Of a stretch of 64,000 nucleotides of DNA, positions 58,912 to 64,000 are shown piece by piece. Origin of the DNA: Mucor racemosus (taxonomy: Eukaryota > Mucoromycota > Mucoromycetes > Mucorales > Mucoraceae); NCBI GenBank assembly GCA_027405735.1, contig JAPEHQ010000019.1:935001-999000 (forward strand), written 5' to 3'. The stretch's first letter is position 1; every line of letters starts with the position of its first letter. The notes below the pieces were generated by a model that saw only the letters and a program-made list of their open reading frames with translations, did no database searches and was not told where the DNA came from. Made by a program: the position numbers and the translations under genes.

Positions 58912-59145
58912 AAATCTTAAGCCTGGAATACATTCTATATAATAGATAACTATCCTCTTAAGTACTACATTATTGAATACATCCTTGCGTTGTTAAGTCG
59001 TTAGGAAACCGTCAATATTGTTTATTACAAATCTTAAGCCTGGAATACATTCTGTTACTAATAGACAGGAAACTATCCTCTTAAGTGCATTAATTGAATA
59101 CATCCTTTTAAATTAAGAAAGGAAACCATCATTTTTGTATCTTTT
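58912..59145. repeat. Two tandem copies of a ~117-bp unit
   Basis: Units begin AATCTTAAGCCTGGAATACA near 58912 and 59029 and share ACTATCCTCTTAAGT and GAATACATCCTT. Diverged, no coding content. Confidence 0.7.
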
Positions 59146-59325
59146 ATTATTTACTTTTGACAATTATTACTCTTAAATACATTACACATATCATTTTATA
59201 ACGATCAGTAACATATTATCTGATCTATCCACTTTATTTCTACTATTATTTTAAATCCCGAAACCCATTTCTCAACATTTTGCAAATCGACCAGAAAACG
59301 ACCAAAAAATCAAAATTGTTTAATG

Positions 59326-59854
59326 TGTTGTATTCCACCTACTAGTATCATACATTATCACCTTCTACAGTATCAATACATCTTACAATCTATTGACTAC
59401 GACATGTATTGAAGTGCAAGTCTTGATATCGGATATAAGAAACTCCTAGCGTACCAAGTTTAATCCAGTAATTACCAAGAACGCTTGGACCTCAATTATG
59501 ACACCACATTATTTCATCCCAGCAGTTAACCAATCAAGTAGTTATCAAATCAACATCCAAGCATATTTAGCGCAGTATTGAAACAGGACAACTCACAAGC
59601 TCTGCAAGAACGGTTAAATTATGATTGATCCATTTCAATCCATAGATTACTATCAAACAGATCCAATAGTTCAATAGTGCCTTAAATTACATCTCAGGAT
59701 CTCAATGTCTAATCAATATAAAAGGCCATACTTTTACATCTAAATAAACGATATCTTGTTTTTATTATACAGTTGAAGAACTGATTAATTACTCATTCTT
59801 TTATAATTGTATTCTTTTTTAAGTATTATTTATCAATCCTGAAAATATACGACA
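59326..59854 (+). mobile_element. 5' LTR of Ty3/gypsy retrotransposon
   Basis: 529 bp, TGTTGTATTCCACC to ATATACGACA. Two other copies in the window (25221-25749 minus, 27437-27963 plus) define the ends. No clear tRNA-complementary primer site directly follows, so the priming mode is unknown. Confidence 0.9.
59717..59724 (+). promoter_or_regulatory. TATA box of the LTR promoter
   Basis: TATAAAAG about 138 bp before the LTR end, kept in all three LTR copies. Position fits the U3/R promoter of an LTR element. Confidence 0.5.
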
Positions 59855-59901
59855 TTTTTTTTAATCAAATTTAATTCCTGTCCTCGCTATCGTTTATCAA
59901 T

Positions 59902-62900
59902 ATGGTCCATCAACAACAATCTACTCCTGCTCTCTCCGAATCTCCTTTGGTTGCTATCCCAAATGATTCTCTCAATTCCTCTGCTCCTCCTGCTACTGAA
60001 AGTGATACCTGTGCTACTGGGGTCAATTCCCAATCAGACATTGGTGCATCTGACATGGACGTTGATTCTGATACGATGTCTTCAGTTGCCAGTATTTCCA
60101 ACCCTGGTCAATTACTGCAACTTCATCGAACTATTAATCAATTAACCATTGATGCTACCCTTGCCTCCGCTAAGGTATCATCCCTTCATGGTGAAGCTCG
60201 TCAGATTGCTGTTCGTGAACTTCAAGATCTTTCGACTACGATTCGTACTAGTATTGATTTACTCAATCATCTGCGTGCATCCAATGCCACCAGTAACGTA
60301 CAATCTACGAGTCCCAGATCTGTTCCTGCATCAAAAGTTGTTTGTCCTAACAACTTGCCTCATTTCCAATGGGAAGGCTCTGTATTCGATGAAAGAAACA
60401 CTATCTTTGTCGACGTCGACGCTTGCTTGACAAAGTTCCAAGATGTAATGTTCGCTTATAATCTTGACTTTGATGCCGAATTTGGCCGCCTTGTTCCTCC
60501 TATGTTGAGTCCTACTCAAAGAACATGGTACCAATCATTCGTAGCCAACTCTAAACAACCTACGTGGGCCGAATTCAAGGCTTCATTCAAGGCTAGATAT
60601 GGCTTAAGTGTTCTTGACGATCGTCAAAAGTGTACGTCAGATCTTGTCGACATCTCGTTAAATCCTGAGGAAACTCTCGATTCATTTGTTGACAGGTTCA
60701 ATGATCTTCGTCGTCGTGCTTTTGATCAAGTGCCTCCTCCTTTTTTGCTGGTGTCTCGATTTATGTTGGCTTTACCTCAACCTCTGCGCAGTCAAGTTAA
60801 CATCGTTCGCCAAAGCAAAGAAGCCCATGGTGATGTCAGTGTCGATTTCATTATTCGCACTGCAAGAGATTTGTTGGCGTCTATGACTCCTTCTGAAGCG
60901 GCTGCTGCTATGAGCCGTAAAGAAGTAGTTAAGCATGAAAAGGGTACCAAAGCTTCAAAATGGGCCTCTACTTCTGCTGTCGACAACTCTCATTCGTCCA
61001 TCCCAATTCAAGGTGCAGCTGCATCCAAGATCAGCAAGCCTAACATGAAGAAAAGTGCTGGTATCTCTGGTAGATTTTGTGATTATCACAAAAGCAAAGG
61101 CCATAATACCTCTGAGTGTCAAGCTTACGCTGCTAAGCTTGCTGAACAAGTGCCTGCTGCTTCCACTAGTACTCCATCTTCCTCACCTCAAACTACTGGT
61201 CGCCCATTCAAGACAACTAGACCATCTTGTCGTGATTGTGGTGCTCCCAATTACGTTTATGGTCACGTATGTAACACTGCAACTCGTACTGGTGAATCTC
61301 CCAAGACTCCTGAACGTCGTTTCGGAATGATGCGTATCAGTGATTCTAAACCTGCCACAGTTAAACAGGATAAAACATCCACTGTTACACCTGCTTCTGC
61401 TGCTACTAGTGCCTCGTCTCCTGCCAAAGTTACTGGTACCAAGAGTTCAAAGTTTTGCGTTTACCACAAGCGTAAATCACACAACACTAGCGACTGTAAC
61501 GCCTACGCTGCTTACATTGCTACATTGTCATCCAAAGCTTTGGATGGTGCCAAAGGTACCTCTGGTACTGATGCTGCTCCTAGTACTCCTGGTACTCCTT
61601 CATCTGCTGTTACTAATACAGTTGCCCCTAGTGCAACTAGTGACACTACTACTACTACTGCTGCTAACTCTGCGTCTGCTACTACAACCCAATCTACATC
61701 TGCTTCTGACGATGCTATGGATGTCGATGTCGTTGTTGCAACCGAAGCACACAAATGTAAGTTAAACGAATTCTCAAATTTACCTATTAACAAATCTAAC
61801 TCACTCCTCGTACCTTTAATCGTAGAATCCTACAAAGTGTATGGTGTACTAGATACTGGTTGTACATTCTCTATTTGCGCTCCTCAATTTGCTAAATCTT
61901 TGGGTATCCATATCGATCTATCCACTGATGGGCATATTCAATTAGGACACACTTCGACAACTAAACCTAGAATAGGCTCATGTTACTTAAATATCTTTTA
62001 TAATAAACGAAATTTTAAACATAAATTTGAAATATTTGACTTTTACACTGACTCAAACGATTGCCCAATACTTCTTGGACTAGACATCATGTCTCAATTG
62101 AATATTGGCATTACAGGCCTCACATCATCATGGTTTGAATACACTGGTCCTGAACTTCCTTCACCCATTGATCCCGATGTTGAACCCAACAACGATCCTT
62201 ATGGATCCCCAACTGAACGAAATCTCGCTTACGCACAAATTGAACCTTTATTGAAAGAAAATGCTAACATTGATCTTGCTTCTACTTACTGTAACCTTCC
62301 AGGCGCTATTGTCCAATTGGAAACGATACCTAACAAAATTGCTTATCGTGCTCCATATCCGGTACCAATCGTCTACAAAGAAGCAGTACTAGCACAACTT
62401 GATCAATGGCAGAAGGATGGTGTGATTGAACGAAGTCCTAGTCATACTGGATGGAATCACCCACTTTTAGTCGTTGCTAAAAAGAATTCTGCTGGTGTAT
62501 ATTCTTTCGATAAACCTCGAATTGTCGCTGATGTTCGTTTATTCAACCAAATCCTCGTCAGTACGGATAAATATCAAATGCCACGCATCGATGACATTCA
62601 TCAACGCTTCAGTGCTGCAAAGATAATAAGTTCCATCGACGTAAAGAGTTTTTTCACTAGTTTTTTAGTGGACAGACGCTTTCGATTTAAGTTGAGTTTC
62701 TCGTGTCCATTTACCAATCAGCAATATATGTGGCGCAAAGTTTGTTTCGGGATTTCCTTTATTGGCAATTTAACGTCACGCTGTCTTTCAAATTTATTCT
62801 CCGACATGCGAGAACATGTTTGTCTCTATGTCGACGATATTGGTGTGCTAAGTTTTAACGATTCACTCGAAGAACATACGCAATTACTTGCAGAAGTGAT

Positions 62901-64000
62901 TCGACGTTTGACTAACGCAAATCTCCAAATTAACCCGGACAAAATTGTCTTTGCTCAACGCAGTGTACATGTCCTTGGTTGGAGCATTATCCATAATCGC
63001 CTGGTACCTGATTCCCGTAAATTGACAAACTTTCATACATGGCCGCTTCCCAAAACTGGCAAAGATATCATGCGTTATCTTGGATTTACCAACTATTTTC
63101 GTAGTGCTATTCCAGGTTACGGTACACTTGCTGCTCCTTTGAATGAATTGCGTAATCATAAAAGCCTTGCTAGTATTTGGAATGACACTCATACAACTGC
63201 ATTTTACAATCTCCAAAAAGCTCTCGCTTCCTCAACTGCACTCAGCCCCATTGATTTTCGATACAAAGTAAATGTTGCTACAGACGCTTCTGCTACTGCT
63301 GTTGGTGGTATTATCTATCAAATCAAAGACAACACAGTACACTATATCACAATGGCTAGTCGCAAATTATCCAAATCTGAAATGGCTTATTCCACAACTA
63401 AACGCGAACTGTTGGCTATTGTCTACATGTTCACAAAGTTTCACAAATGGCTTTTCGGTATACCTTTTATCTTACATACAGATCACCGTAGTCTTGTTTG
63501 GTTGCAAACTCAATCGACTCCTAATATGATGTTGTTAACATGGTATGAAGTTATTTTCTTTCATTATACTTATGATATCATTCATATTCCAGGATCGCGT
63601 AATATTTTACCAGATGCTCTCAGTCGTTTATTTCCAACTGATACACCAGATGACAATAAACTGGAGGGGGGTAATTTATACAACAACACGAGTATTTTTG
63701 TAAAAGAAAAACGACGAAACCACAAACCTGGCGACACCGATCTTTTAACACAAACAAACAACCGTGACTCATCTTTACTCAAACCTAAAAAGCAAAACAA
63801 CACCTTGTTTAAAAAACGCTTTAAGAAAAGCAACTTTAAGTATTCATCATTCCCCACGAAACATGATATTAACTATCACACTCCTGTGAATAACGATATT
63901 GACGTTTTTGATGCTTCAACTTATAATGCTATTTCATCATCAAAATCAAACGATCACAACGATAATTCATTAACGAATAACAATAGTCCGTCTATTAAAA
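59902..64000 (+). CDS. Ty3/gypsy gag-pol polyprotein (3' end beyond window)
   Basis: A single open frame of 1,366 codons with no stop, from ATG 59902 to the window edge. It is a fungal LTR-retrotransposon polyprotein. Gag: an Ala/Ser-rich start, a capsid-like helical region (about 140-330), then knuckle-like motifs FCDYHKSKGHNTSEC, CRDCGAPNYVYGHVC and FCVYHKRKSHNTSDC. Protease: VLDTGCTFS with D651. Reverse transcriptase: HPLLVVAKK, SIDVKSFF and the YVDD box (D978/D979). RNase H: D1128 (ATDAS), E1169 (KRELLAIVY) and D1194 (HTDH). Integrase must lie beyond 64000. Gag and pol share one frame without frameshift or stop. Codon use is more C-rich than in the surrounding DNA. Looks intact and potentially recent. 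Confidence 0.92.
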   Translation, partial: MVHQQQSTPALSESPLVAIPNDSLNSSAPPATESDTCATGVNSQSDIGASDMDVDSDTMSSVASISNPGQLLQLHRTINQLTIDATLASAKVSSLHGEARQIAVRELQDLSTTIRTSIDLLNHLRASNATSNVQSTSPRSVPASKVVCPNNLPHFQWEGSVFDERNTIFVDVDACLTKFQDVMFAYNLDFDAEFGRLVPPMLSPTQRTWYQSFVANSKQPTWAEFKASFKARYGLSVLDDRQKCTSDLVDISLNPEETLDSFVDRFNDLRRRAFDQVPPPFLLVSRFMLALPQPLRSQVNIVRQSKEAHGDVSVDFIIRTARDLLASMTPSEAAAAMSRKEVVKHEKGTKASKWASTSAVDNSHSSIPIQGAAASKISKPNMKKSAGISGRFCDYHKSKGHNTSECQAYAAKLAEQVPAASTSTPSSSPQTTGRPFKTTRPSCRDCGAPNYVYGHVCNTATRTGESPKTPERRFGMMRISDSKPATVKQDKTSTVTPASAATSASSPAKVTGTKSSKFCVYHKRKSHNTSDCNAYAAYIATLSSKALDGAKGTSGTDAAPSTPGTPSSAVTNTVAPSATSDTTTTTAANSASATTTQSTSASDDAMDVDVVVATEAHKCKLNEFSNLPINKSNSLLVPLIVESYKVYGVLDTGCTFSICAPQFAKSLGIHIDLSTDGHIQLGHTSTTKPRIGSCYLNIFYNKRNFKHKFEIFDFYTDSNDCPILLGLDIMSQLNIGITGLTSSWFEYTGPELPSPIDPDVEPNNDPYGSPTERNLAYAQIEPLLKENANIDLASTYCNLPGAIVQLETIPNKIAYRAPYPVPIVYKEAVLAQLDQWQKDGVIERSPSHTGWNHPLLVVAKKNSAGVYSFDKPRIVADVRLFNQILVSTDKYQMPRIDDIHQRFSAAKIISSIDVKSFFTSFLVDRRFRFKLSFSCPFTNQQYMWRKVCFGISFIGNLTSRCLSNLFSDMREHVCLYVDDIGVLSFNDSLEEHTQLLAEVIRRLTNANLQINPDKIVFAQRSVHVLGWSIIHNRLVPDSRKLTNFHTWPLPKTGKDIMRYLGFTNYFRSAIPGYGTLAAPLNELRNHKSLASIWNDTHTTAFYNLQKALASSTALSPIDFRYKVNVATDASATAVGGIIYQIKDNTVHYITMASRKLSKSEMAYSTTKRELLAIVYMFTKFHKWLFGIPFILHTDHRSLVWLQTQSTPNMMLLTWYEVIFFHYTYDIIHIPGSRNILPDALSRLFPTDTPDDNKLEGGNLYNNTSIFVKEKRRNHKPGDTDLLTQTNNRDSSLLKPKKQNNTLFKKRFKKSNFKYSSFPTKHDINYHTPVNNDIDVFDASTYNAISSSKSNDHNDNSLTNNNSPSIK

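Larger units (their letters stand above)
57014..59325. other. Intergenic repeats
   Basis: No gene. Contains an A run (57317-57342), the sequence homologous to the Crypton target (58592-58700) and a tandem duplication at 58912-59145. Confidence 0.45.

Noticed and set aside
60149..61765. Leucine-rich frames overlapping the gypsy Gag
   Set aside because: Out-of-frame shadows of the continuous gag-pol frame starting at 59902.

Overview
The window is eukaryotic and looks like an early-diverging filamentous fungus, most likely Mucoromycota (Mucorales-like). Genes are AT-rich and cut by many introns of about 50-70 nt with GTAAGT-type donors and CTAAC-like branch sites. The host genes have fungal orthologues (CENP-H, Sec2, ataxin-10, Vip1, a siderophore-type MFS carrier), and the transposon spectrum (Crypton, Fanzor, hAT, Tc1, Ty3/gypsy) fits. 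Exon structures below were assembled by hand from donor, branch and acceptor motifs and checked for phase. No species can be named from sequence alone.

Layout. 1-8,600 is a gene block: a long low-complexity protein leaving the left edge (-), CENP-H (+), the Rab GEF Sec2 (-) and a secreted/membrane kelch protein (-) with two GC-AG introns. 9.2-14.1 kb is a mobile block. Its core is a 3.7 kb element with TA target duplication, terminal inverted repeats and arrays of about 22-nt subterminal repeats. It encodes an apparently intact Fanzor (eukaryotic TnpB-type RNA-guided nuclease homologue), and a decayed Crypton N-terminus sits next to it.

14.2-26.1 kb is a large palindrome: two inverted arms centred on a dead Tc1 element, with a 4.15 kb hAT element and a solo LTR inserted in the right arm only. 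Each arm carries a decayed fragment of a dynein intermediate chain gene. A third, single and more diverged copy of the arm lies at 29.06-30.99 kb and contains a solo LTR of another family. 26.1-29.0 kb is gene-poor, with an old gypsy LTR and a tRNA-like fragment.

31.8-41.1 kb returns to host genes: ataxin-10, a long-chain acyl-CoA synthetase, a decayed unknown gene and a Vip1-type RRM protein. 42.8-48.6 kb holds two apparently identical Crypton elements head to tail (unit 2,906 bp), each with a 744-residue tyrosine recombinase; a related unoccupied site is at 58.6 kb. 50.0-52.2 kb is a siderophore-type transporter. 52.9-57.0 kb has an unknown, probably broken gene with a MITE in one intron and an inverted partial duplicate. 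The right end is the 5' LTR and an uninterrupted gag-pol frame of a Ty3/gypsy element that runs off the window.

The host genes are unrelated housekeeping functions with no operon-like logic. The notable biology is the mobile fraction: the Fanzor element, the Crypton tandem array, and the palindrome with its datable insertions.
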